This document shows positions 1 to 6,072 of a DNA stretch of 9,987 nt, piece by piece. A program made the position numbers and the translations under genes. The notes under the pieces are model-generated. The model saw nothing but the letters and a program-made list of their open reading frames with translations, had not been told where the DNA came from and ran no database searches. This DNA is from Bacteroidales bacterium. GTDB taxonomy: Bacteria; Bacteroidota; Bacteroidia; Bacteroidales; UBA932. The DNA lies in assembly GCA_017555925.1 (NCBI GenBank), contig JAFZFL010000231.1, positions 1 to 9,987 on the forward strand, given 5' to 3'. Within the stretch, counting starts at the first letter, position 1. Every line of letters starts with the position of its first letter.

Positions 1-109
1 CTTGTAAATCTCCTTCTTGACTTCTTTTAATTAGATCCATTACTAAGTCTGAATCTATGACTTTTAATTCGGCGGTATTAACGCCTGTTATTTCAACTAC
101 ATTACGCAT
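1..109 (-). CDS. Partial 5' end of a sigma factor gene, SigG-like (runs off the left edge)
   Basis: Only 36 codons are visible. The ATG lies at 109-107 and the reading frame stays open to base 1. The N-terminus reads M-R-N-V-V-E-I-T-G-V-N-T-A-E-L-K-V-I, with a later E-G-D-L. From family knowledge, the forespore sigma factor SigG of Bacillus and Clostridia begins with a very similar block (K-V-E-I-C-G-V-[ND]-T-S-K-L-P-V-L) followed by a helix ending in G-D before the conserved region-2 core. That similarity, recalled rather than searched, is the only basis for the call. A strong G-rich Shine-Dalgarno sequence precedes the start, which is typical of Firmicutes and unusual in Bacteroidota. The rest of the window looks like Bacteroidota, a phylum without endospores, so the gene is out of place. 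It could be an assembly join, a transferred segment, or an unrelated short match. Confidence 0.5.
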   Translation of the reverse strand, partial: MRNVVEITGVNTAELKVIDSDLVMDLIKRSQEGDLQ

Positions 110-116
110 ATGTATG

Positions 117-127
117 CCCCCCTACCT
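117..127 (-). promoter_or_regulatory. Strong Shine-Dalgarno sequence for the partial sigma-like gene
   Basis: On the minus strand AGGTAGGGGGG ends 7 bases before the ATG at 109. The G-rich core and the spacing are classic for a Firmicute ribosome binding site. No other gene in this window has anything comparable. This supports the chosen ATG and the foreign origin of the left edge. Confidence 0.55.
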
Positions 128-188
128 AAAGTATGCGTAGTATTTAATTGTTTTATAAGCAGATTAATTTATTATAACTTACACACAG

Positions 189-219
189 GTCCAATGCCAA
201 TGGCGTTGGACTTTTTTTA
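189..219 (+). terminator. Intrinsic terminator in front of trpB2
   Basis: The arms GTCCAATGCC (189-198) and GGCGTTGGAC (202-211) pair over 10 bp with one T-G wobble and a 3-base loop. Seven T residues follow (212-218). It works only rightward, because no T-run follows on the other strand. It ends about 25 bases before the trpB2 start. It may end a plus-strand gene lost at the left-edge junction, or act as an attenuator in the trpB2 leader. No tryptophan-rich leader peptide or T-box was seen. Confidence 0.75.
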
Positions 220-243
220 TAGTGTCCATTTATTTATAAAGTT

Positions 244-1566
244 ATGAAAACTACAAAGAAGTATACTCTTCCGGAGAGTGAGATGCCAACACAATGGTAT
301 AATATTTTAGCCGATATGCAGATTGCGCCGCAACCGCTGCTTAATCCCCAAACCCGCAAACCCCTCACCAAAGCGGAGATGGAGGTTCTTTTTGCAAAGG
401 AACTTGTAGAGCAGGAGTTTTCTGTAGAGCGTTTTATAGATATACCGGAAGAGGTGCAGACTCTCTTCAAAATATACAGGCCTTCGCCGCTGGTAAGGGC
501 TTCAGGATTGGAAAAAGCTCTTGATACTCCTGCCAAAATATATTTCAAGAACGAGAGTGTGAGTCCTGTTGGTTCACACAAGTTGAACTCCGCAATTCCG
601 CAAGCCTATTACAACTACAAACAGGGTATCAAGCACATTACAACCGAGACAGGAGCAGGACAATGGGGTTCGGCAATGAGTATTGCCTGCAAGCACTTCG
701 GACTTGACCTTAACGTCTTTATGGTTAAAAATAGCTACAACATGAAGCCATATAGAAAAATGGTTATGGCCACATACGGGGCACAAGTGCATGCATCACC
801 TTCTGATATTACAAATTTTGGAAGAGGGGTATTGGAGTCAGACCCTGAGTGTTCCGGCAGTTTGGGCATTGCCATATCAGAGGCTGTTGAGATGGCCCTT
901 TCTACTCCCGACAGCAGATATACCCTTGGCAGTGTCCTTAACCATGTACTGTTGCATCAGACAATAATTGGCCTTGAAGCAGAGAAGCAGATGGCTATGG
1001 CTGGTGATTATCCCGACAAGGTAATTGCCTGTTTTGGCGGAGGTTCCAATTTTGGAGGTATTGTATTCCCATTCCTCAGACACGCCCTTGAAAAAGTAAA
1101 AGCTGGAGAGAAAGGTGTTGATTATGCAAGCAAATTCATAGCTGCAGAGCCGGAATCGTGTCCAAAACTCTCAAAAGGAACTCTCAAATATGATTTTGGC
1201 GACAGCGCAGGCCTTACACCACTGATACCTATGTACACTTTAGGCCATGATTTCAAGCCGAGTCAGATACACGCAGCCGGATTACGCTACCACGGTGGCG
1301 GACAGATTGTCAGCCAACTTAGAAAAGAGGGACTCATTGGAGCTTCAACAGTAAGCCAGAGGGAGGCATTAGAGGCTGGAATCCTCTTTTCAAGAGCAGA
1401 GGGAATAATTCCTGCACCCGAATCTACGCATGCAATAGCCGTTACCATCAAAGAAGCGCTTAAAGCCAAGGAGAGCGGCACAAGTGAGGTCATTCTATTC
1501 AACCTTTCCGGACATGGTCTCCTTGATGTACCTGCCTATGATTTGTTGTTAAACGGAAAAATATAA
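244..1566 (+). CDS. trpB2: Tryptophan synthase beta chain, TrpB2 type
   Basis: This is a PLP-dependent cytoplasmic enzyme that condenses indole with L-serine to give L-tryptophan. The 440-residue length and sequence fit the TrpB2 subfamily, which is longer than the roughly 400-residue TrpB1. Visible motifs are the PLP-lysine motif GSHKLN (Lys113), the catalytic-glutamate motif ETGAGQWG (Glu135), the cofactor-phosphate loop GGGSN (265-269), the TrpB2-typical segment HAAGLRYHGGG (343-353), and LSGHG (421-425) near the pyridine nitrogen. No trpA or other trp gene lies nearby. This matches the family habit of stand-alone TrpB2 enzymes thought to salvage free indole or partner weakly with TrpA. 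The start has no Shine-Dalgarno sequence but has an AT-rich leader, usual for Bacteroidota. An intrinsic terminator stands just upstream, so expression may be attenuated or may start from an unseen promoter. Confidence 0.93.
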   Translation: MKTTKKYTLPESEMPTQWYNILADMQIAPQPLLNPQTRKPLTKAEMEVLFAKELVEQEFSVERFIDIPEEVQTLFKIYRPSPLVRASGLEKALDTPAKIYFKNESVSPVGSHKLNSAIPQAYYNYKQGIKHITTETGAGQWGSAMSIACKHFGLDLNVFMVKNSYNMKPYRKMVMATYGAQVHASPSDITNFGRGVLESDPECSGSLGIAISEAVEMALSTPDSRYTLGSVLNHVLLHQTIIGLEAEKQMAMAGDYPDKVIACFGGGSNFGGIVFPFLRHALEKVKAGEKGVDYASKFIAAEPESCPKLSKGTLKYDFGDSAGLTPLIPMYTLGHDFKPSQIHAAGLRYHGGGQIVSQLRKEGLIGASTVSQREALEAGILFSRAEGIIPAPESTHAIAVTIKEALKAKESGTSEVILFNLSGHGLLDVPAYDLLLNGKI

Positions 1567-1589
1567 AAGATACTGCTTAAGTGAGTCAA

Positions 1590-1647
1590 GTGAGGGGCAA
1601 AGATGATTGCAACAGTGCTATAGTCTGTTTGCCTCTCATTTGTTTTG
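1590..1647 (+). terminator. Possible hairpin terminator after trpB2
   Basis: GTGAGGGGCAAA (1590-1601) pairs with TTTGCCTCTCAT (1628-1639) over 12 positions with two G-T wobbles. The loop is 26 bases and TTGTTTTG follows. An outer pair, TTAAGTGA (1577-1584) with TCACTTAA (1662-1669), could extend the structure into the end of the opposing gene. The long loop and imperfect T-run make it a modest candidate. It sits between two convergent genes. Confidence 0.4.
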
Positions 1648-1651
1648 GGAT

Positions 1652-2542
1652 CTATTTGTCTTCACTTAATGAGCCGCTGTTATAACCGCTGATAGAGACA
1701 GCGTCAGGAATAGTCTCCTGCTCCTGATTAACCCTTATAGTTATACCCGACGGAGCATTTGAAAGATCTGCACATATTTTTATTTTGTGCCAACAGCCCA
1801 AAGCAGTTGTTACTGTTGCTCCATCTGAAGTGGCGGTTCCGGAGTAAGTATAATTTTTCACCTCTACATCTCCTCCCAAACTATATAGCTGCGAAGAAAT
1901 GGTTATATAAAGATTTGTCCCACCCGGATAAAAAGCAGAGTTTGCCACACCTGCACCATCTGCATTCTCCGGCGTAAGCAAATGGCCATTTGCTGTAGTA
2001 AACTCCAATGCCCTATCTGTTCTACCTGCATTTGTAGAGAGGGTTACTGTTGTAGACTCAGCTTTGAAAGCCTTCAAAAAACTGTTATCAAGCGATATTG
2101 TTACCATTGCGTTTGCCACGACACAAGGAATTTCAACTGCAGTAAGATTTCCCGGAACAACCGAGAACGATGTTTTTCCATAATATCTTACCTGTCCGAA
2201 ACCATCTGAAGGGTGGGCCTCCAGCTCGGTACAGTTATACGCCGATGCCACATAACTTCCCTCACCAACAACAAACGTCTCGTCTTTTATAGAAGAGAGA
2301 CTCCTTGATTCAACAATGGATGTGGTATCGCCATTGATGCCGGTGCCGGCGTTTATTGTAAAAATGCCGTAATCTGTATTTGGAAGTGTTGCTTTTGTTG
2401 CTGCATTCTCCGGCATTGTCTGCACCATTACATCACTTGCTCCGGCAATATCAAAGGATAACAGCCCCTCTTTATGACTGTTATCCTTTGTACAGGCCTG
2501 TATAATAATTAACGCAAATATTATGGTAATGACGCGCTTCAT
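1652..2542 (-). CDS. DUF4493-type surface lipoprotein (second of a tandem pair)
   Basis: This is a predicted lipoprotein of 296 residues with no known enzymatic role. The N-terminus has a short basic start, a hydrophobic stretch and a lipobox-like I-I-Q-A-C, so Cys17 would be lipidated. The ATG at 2542 is preferred. Reading upstream to the TTG at 2551 adds only three residues and makes a poorer signal peptide. The body is beta-rich. A middle block (P-S-D-G-F-G, Y-Y-G-K-T-S-F-S-V, then V-A-N-A-M-V-T) and a closing W-H-K-I-K-I ... G-I-T-I-R-V block match the Bacteroidales DUF4493 family as I recall it. The upstream gene carries the same blocks (D-G-R-G-A-A-H-Y-A-G-S-T-S-F and W-H-K-V-R-I), so the two are paralogues. 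Only 24 bases separate them, implying one transcript. DUF4493 proteins often occur near fimbrillins, and a structural or adhesive role at the surface is inferred. Confidence 0.75.
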   Translation of the reverse strand: MKRVITIIFALIIIQACTKDNSHKEGLLSFDIAGASDVMVQTMPENAATKATLPNTDYGIFTINAGTGINGDTTSIVESRSLSSIKDETFVVGEGSYVASAYNCTELEAHPSDGFGQVRYYGKTSFSVVPGNLTAVEIPCVVANAMVTISLDNSFLKAFKAESTTVTLSTNAGRTDRALEFTTANGHLLTPENADGAGVANSAFYPGGTNLYITISSQLYSLGGDVEVKNYTYSGTATSDGATVTTALGCWHKIKICADLSNAPSGITIRVNQEQETIPDAVSISGYNSGSLSEDK

Positions 2543-2566
2543 TATATTCAACTTTTATTATGCTTG

Positions 2567-3418
2567 TCAGTTACTGAATGGGTCAACTGTTACAGTAACC
2601 TCTTCTGCCTCTACAATTGTACCATCCACATAAATGGTAACCTTTGCCAAACCATTGGATGTGCTGGCAGCAATCCTTACTTTATGCCAGGTCTTTTTCT
2701 CCAAGCTGATTGGAGTTGCTGACTCAAATGTCTTAACTGTACCGTCGCTTTTTCTTGCAGCAGTGATTGTAAAGCTTACTGATGTACCATTATCATTTAC
2801 TGTGTAGTATGATTCAGTCAAAGTATTGTCGTGAGTGATATCACCAATAAGTGTTACTGTTCTGTCAGCAGTAAGGCTGTTTGAAGGAGTTACAACAATT
2901 GTTGGAGTTTGAGTAATACCCTCAGCTGTTTCCATATGGAACATATTGGTAAATGTCTCATCATAATCAAATGTAACTTTTGCATTATCCATTGTACAAG
3001 TCAAAGATACATTTACCGGATCTGCAGAAGCAGTTACATTAAACGAAGTGCTTCCTGCATAATGAGCAGCACCTCTTCCGTCTGATGCACTCTCAGCTTC
3101 AGCTGGAGTCATATTCTCAGCAGTCATTGTATATGCTTCTACCGGAACTGTGAAAGTTTGTCCTTTGATGGCAGAATACTCACCTGTAAGAGCTTGTAGA
3201 GTAACACCCTGGCTGTTTACGGTAGTAATGTTATAAGTGCCGTCCGCCTCAGGTAGTTCCGAAGATTTTACATAAACTGTGTTTCCCTCGTTCAATGACA
3301 ATGTAACTTGTCCGTAATCATTGCTTTCAAGCTCACCTTTGGAGCCCCAATCGTAACCCTCTTTACCGCAACCTGCCAACATCATTGTTGCCAGTGCTGC
3401 CAAAAATACTCTTTTCAT
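2567..3418 (-). CDS. DUF4493-type surface lipoprotein (first of a tandem pair)
   Basis: This 283-residue predicted lipoprotein has a textbook signal peptide: M-K-R, a hydrophobic run, and lipobox L-A-G-C with Cys17 as the lipid anchor. A short acidic or polar tether follows the cysteine, as in surface-exported Bacteroidota lipoproteins. The rest is Thr/Ser/Val-rich with alternating beta-strand character and no catalytic motif. A block around residues 110-150 (A-S-D-G-R-G, H-Y-A-G-S-T-S-F, C-T-M-D-N-A-K-V-T-F) and the C-terminal W-H-K-V-R-I ... V-T-I-Y-V-D-G-T align by eye with the downstream neighbour and with the DUF4493 family. It is the promoter-proximal member of the pair, with about 130 bases of leader from a candidate promoter near 3557. 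It diverges from the large fimbrillin-family gene, which suggests a shared surface-structure locus. Its function is unproven; it could be a pilus subunit, a cap, or an independent adhesin. Confidence 0.77.
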   Translation of the reverse strand: MKRVFLAALATMMLAGCGKEGYDWGSKGELESNDYGQVTLSLNEGNTVYVKSSELPEADGTYNITTVNSQGVTLQALTGEYSAIKGQTFTVPVEAYTMTAENMTPAEAESASDGRGAAHYAGSTSFNVTASADPVNVSLTCTMDNAKVTFDYDETFTNMFHMETAEGITQTPTIVVTPSNSLTADRTVTLIGDITHDNTLTESYYTVNDNGTSVSFTITAARKSDGTVKTFESATPISLEKKTWHKVRIAASTSNGLAKVTIYVDGTIVEAEEVTVTVDPFSN

Positions 3419-3556
3419 TGTATAGTTAATTTAAATTCGTTTACAAACAGTTAAAACTCTACTCCAGACAGGCATACACTATACCGCTGAATTTAGCACT
3501 GCAAAGATGGTGTTTTGTATAATCAGAAACAACCGTCGGGAATAGGATTTTATATA

Positions 3557-3590
3557 CAAATTTATCGTTTTTTGACTTTTTTAGCTCAAA
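3557..3590 (-). promoter_or_regulatory. Candidate Bacteroidota promoter for the DUF4493 lipoprotein pair
   Basis: On the minus strand TAAATTTG (3564-3557) matches the Bacteroidota -7 consensus TAnnTTTG. A TTTG (3590-3587) lies 22 bases upstream as a possible -33 element, slightly wider than the usual spacing. It would give a leader of about 130 bases before the ATG at 3418. Confidence 0.4.
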
Positions 3591-3637
3591 TATCCCATCA
3601 AACTTGCAGTAGGGTAAACAATGTAAAACTTTTTTCC

Positions 3638-3645
3638 TACATTTG
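3638..3645 (+). promoter_or_regulatory. Candidate -7 promoter element for the fimbrillin-family gene
   Basis: TACATTTG matches TAnnTTTG exactly and would start transcription near 3652, about 20 bases before the ATG at 3673. No clear TTTG is seen at the -33 position. A 9-base direct repeat TAGGGTAAA flanks it (3610-3618 and 3663-3671), the second copy lying just before the start codon. Confidence 0.4.
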
Positions 3646-3672
3646 TGTGGTCTTTACTAAAATAGGGTAAAT

Positions 3673-5706
3673 ATGAGCTTTAGTATCAACAGTATATATA
3701 AATCAGACAAACGCAATGTTCACATGGCCGGAAGAGTTCTCAAAGGGCTCTTCGCTTTGTTCCTCATTGCTTTTGCTGCAATTTCCTGTGAAAAAAATGA
3801 GTCTTTGCCACAGGAGGCTTTTCAGGTTAGGGCATACACCGGAGCAACCGTTGCAAATCCGCTTACCAGAACTACTGTAAATGATGATTTGAGCATAAAC
3901 TGGGAGAGCGGCGAGCAGCTTTCCATTGTTGCCTATACATCAGGCGGAGTCTCTGCGGTATCTGACCTCACACTTAAAGAGGGCGCCAATACAGAGAGAG
4001 GCATGTTTGAAGGCACTGTAAATATTTCGGATGTGCCGGAGAAGTGCTATTTCATCTATCCTGCATCAAGCTCCCGACAAGAGACCCAATATGTTTCAAT
4101 TGATGCAGCTGCCGGTACCGCAACATTTTCATACGACAACCAGACCGGCGAACACAATCCATATCTTGCCAGCACATCAATCACTTACAACTCATCCGGC
4201 ATAGATGTCACCCTTGAACATATTGGAGGAGTATTGGCAGTTAGCCTTCCCGACAACATACAAAAAATCACTGTACAGGGAAATCAGGGAGAGAAGCTGT
4301 CGGGATACAAATATAATTTTAAGAATGGGACAGGAGAGGTTGATGAGAATGGAACAACATCATTCTCTGTAGCAGCAAACGGTAATGGCACATACTATAT
4401 AAATATGCCTCCCGTTGCTTTTACAAAGGGCTTCACCCTGCTTCTTGAGGGTCCCGACGGAGCTATAATGTACAAAAGCTTCAATTATGGTAGCGGAGGA
4501 TGCGACTTTTCAAAATCTGCTGAAGCCGGCCAACCTGCAACAGCTGCAACCCTAAAGGGGGCATTGATAGAGATAGATGTAGACTCTTTTGAACCTCTTG
4601 CACTCACTTCTGCAACCACAGCTTCGCACACCTATGACGGTTCAGGCACACTTACAGGCAGTGAGGTAAAAATAAGCGGAATAACACTCCAGGGAGTTCC
4701 CGCATCACTGGTTACAAATTACAAGGCAGAGCTGAAGAACAGTAACGGAACAACCGTAAGAGAGTATGCCGGTTCATCTGTGCCCGCATCCGACATAACA
4801 ATGAACACTGCCAACAACTGGCCATACCTGCCTCAAGGAAGCTACACCCTTACCCAGACTATAACTACAATTTACGGAACGACAGAGACCACCTCTACCG
4901 TAACTCTTGGAGCGCCAACCCTTGCAGCAACCACAGATGCAAAAACATCTTACAGTTACTATACCGCAGGAAATATTAATCAAGCCAATAACTGCGACAA
5001 TAGCACAATTTATAATATCACTGTTGAGGCAAAAATCTCTGCCGACATACTTGGCAACTCCAACTACGCATCATTGAAACCAAAAGCCCAATACAAAATT
5101 GACAGCGGTTCACTCTCCGAAGAGGTATCAATGGATGCAGCATCACATAACTTTGGAAATATATCATCCCAAAGCTGGACGAGCCACACAATTACCGGAA
5201 TCGTAAATTTTGACGGCGCAACCGCAACTGCCACTAAAAACGTAGAGATCACCGGGTTGCCGTATGATTTGACCTTTAATAATAACAACGCAGGTTGGTC
5301 ACTCTACAATTATGATTGGTCATCAGGTTTTTTGACATTGGATAGTAATAAAAATGATAACTCCAGAGGATATGCAATCTCTCCAAAATTCAATATTCCA
5401 GCAGATATAAAATGCAACTACTCAGTATACGCATATTACTATTGTTCTCTGGTCTCAGCTGGAAATTGTACGATTTGGATTGAACCAACATCCAGCGCAT
5501 CAACCAAATCACAATCTTCATCGGGGCATTATAAGAGTTCACCTAAAATAGCTTTACCAATTACAGCTGAATTTGATAATAATACTGGAGCACTTACTTT
5601 CTCAAAGTCATCTCCATACTTATCCATTTCACACAACCTAACATCAGGCACATGGCAATCAAGATATGTGTGTGTAAAAAGTGTAACCCTTCTGTACACT
5701 AAATAA
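3673..5706 (+). CDS. Fimbrillin-family lipoprotein with C-terminal beta-rich domains
   Basis: This 677-residue predicted cell-surface lipoprotein ends its hydrophobic signal at Cys39 (F-A-A-I-S-C). An internal ATG at 3724 would give a conventional 22-residue signal up to the Cys. The first ATG is kept because it sits about 20 bases behind a candidate promoter start, but the choice is open. Residues about 50-295 look like a Mfa-like/FimA-type fimbrillin domain, with the typical N-P-L-T-R-T-T-V (62-69), then I-N-W-E-S-G-E-Q-L-S-I-V. The Arg66 region is where family members are cut by a protease before polymerising. Residues about 298-530 appear to be two Ser/Thr-rich Ig-like modules. About 535-677 form a separate aromatic and Asn/Ser-rich domain starting N-N-N-N-A-G-W-S-L, which resembles a jelly-roll or lectin-like fold by feel only. 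The large size and extra domain suggest a tip adhesin or stand-alone adhesin rather than a shaft pilin. No fimbrial assembly gene is adjacent on the right. Confidence 0.75.
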   Translation: MSFSINSIYKSDKRNVHMAGRVLKGLFALFLIAFAAISCEKNESLPQEAFQVRAYTGATVANPLTRTTVNDDLSINWESGEQLSIVAYTSGGVSAVSDLTLKEGANTERGMFEGTVNISDVPEKCYFIYPASSSRQETQYVSIDAAAGTATFSYDNQTGEHNPYLASTSITYNSSGIDVTLEHIGGVLAVSLPDNIQKITVQGNQGEKLSGYKYNFKNGTGEVDENGTTSFSVAANGNGTYYINMPPVAFTKGFTLLLEGPDGAIMYKSFNYGSGGCDFSKSAEAGQPATAATLKGALIEIDVDSFEPLALTSATTASHTYDGSGTLTGSEVKISGITLQGVPASLVTNYKAELKNSNGTTVREYAGSSVPASDITMNTANNWPYLPQGSYTLTQTITTIYGTTETTSTVTLGAPTLAATTDAKTSYSYYTAGNINQANNCDNSTIYNITVEAKISADILGNSNYASLKPKAQYKIDSGSLSEEVSMDAASHNFGNISSQSWTSHTITGIVNFDGATATATKNVEITGLPYDLTFNNNNAGWSLYNYDWSSGFLTLDSNKNDNSRGYAISPKFNIPADIKCNYSVYAYYYCSLVSAGNCTIWIEPTSSASTKSQSSSGHYKSSPKIALPITAEFDNNTGALTFSKSSPYLSISHNLTSGTWQSRYVCVKSVTLLYTK

Positions 5707-5728
5707 TTTGTCATACTGACCAATATAG

Positions 5729-5776
5729 TTGTTCACGAAAGGAAAAAGAACTTATGTTTTTTCCTTTCGTGAACAA
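5729..5776. repeat. REP-like palindrome 1
   Basis: TTGTTCACGAAAGGAAAAA (5729-5747) and its exact reverse complement (5758-5776) form a perfect 19-bp inverted repeat around a 10-base loop. TAGT overlaps the left foot (5726-5729). It shares the core TCACGAAAGG with palindrome 2, so the pair looks like a repeat family rather than two chance hairpins. It starts 22 bases after the fimbrillin-family stop codon and could also end that transcript, although only an AT-rich tail and no clean T-run follows the stem. Confidence 0.75.
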
Positions 5777-5801
5777 TATTTATTTCATCTTATGCGAATA
5801 G

Positions 5802-5847
5802 TGATCACGAAAGGGAAATATATGCTTTTATTTACCTTTCGCGATCA
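5802..5847. repeat. REP-like palindrome 2
   Basis: TGATCACGAAAGGGAAATA (5802-5820) pairs with TATTTACCTTTCGCGATCA (5829-5847) over 19 positions with two mismatches (5807/5842 and 5815/5834). The loop is 8 bases. Like palindrome 1 it has TAGT at the left foot (5799-5802) and TATG in or next to the loop, so the two copies lie in the same orientation, 25 bases apart. Confidence 0.72.
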
Positions 5848-5992
5848 TTCATTCATAAATTTCCATTTTTCTCCATCCCTCCTCTACAAATATTTATAAA
5901 TTTTCGTCCCCCACTCTATATTTTACTCACATTTTTACTCAATTTCACAGTAAGTTTTTACAGAATTGCACTGTTCTTCAATTCTATAACCC

Positions 5993-6000
5993 TAGCTTTG
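5993..6000 (+). promoter_or_regulatory. Candidate -7 promoter element for the transposase gene
   Basis: TAGCTTTG matches TAnnTTTG and lies 72 bases before the ATG at 6073. A -33 TTTG at the right spacing is not seen; only TTG at 5966-5968. Such 6-of-8 matches are common in AT-rich DNA. Confidence 0.25.
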
Positions 6001-6072
6001 CTTCTAATCTTATTATCTATTATCTGCTAATTAAAAAAACTAATTATCCATCGCCTTCCAACTTACATAATT

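Larger units (their letters stand above)
5707..6072. other. Non-coding AT-rich region with two palindromes, upstream of the transposase
   Basis: These 366 bases hold no credible gene. The left part (5726-5847) contains two related palindromes, listed separately. The rest, 5848-6072, is AT-rich with C/T-rich runs and a short repeat TTTTACTCA at 5921-5929 and 5933-5941. It also has a TAnnTTTG-like element at 5993-6000. Nothing else is recognisable. Confidence 0.7.

Noticed and set aside
110..247. A 45-codon plus-strand ORF ending in an ATGA overlap with trpB2, as a possible leader peptide
   Set aside because: It has no ribosome binding site, reads straight through the terminator stem, contains no tryptophan codons and crosses the suspected junction.
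2540..2551. TTG start for the lipoprotein, and the similar TTG at 8103 for PrmC
   Set aside because: In both cases an ATG lies 6-9 bases downstream and gives a cleaner N-terminus. The shared TTGAATAT before each is judged coincidence.
5729..5776. Palindrome 1 as only an intrinsic terminator of the fimbrillin-family gene
   Set aside because: There is no proper T-run after the stem, and a homologous second palindrome follows directly, so a repeat family explains it better. A side role in termination is still possible.
5707..6072. Possible CRISPR array or tRNA gene in the non-coding region
   Set aside because: There are only two palindromic units without regular spacers, and no cloverleaf or T-loop motif is visible.
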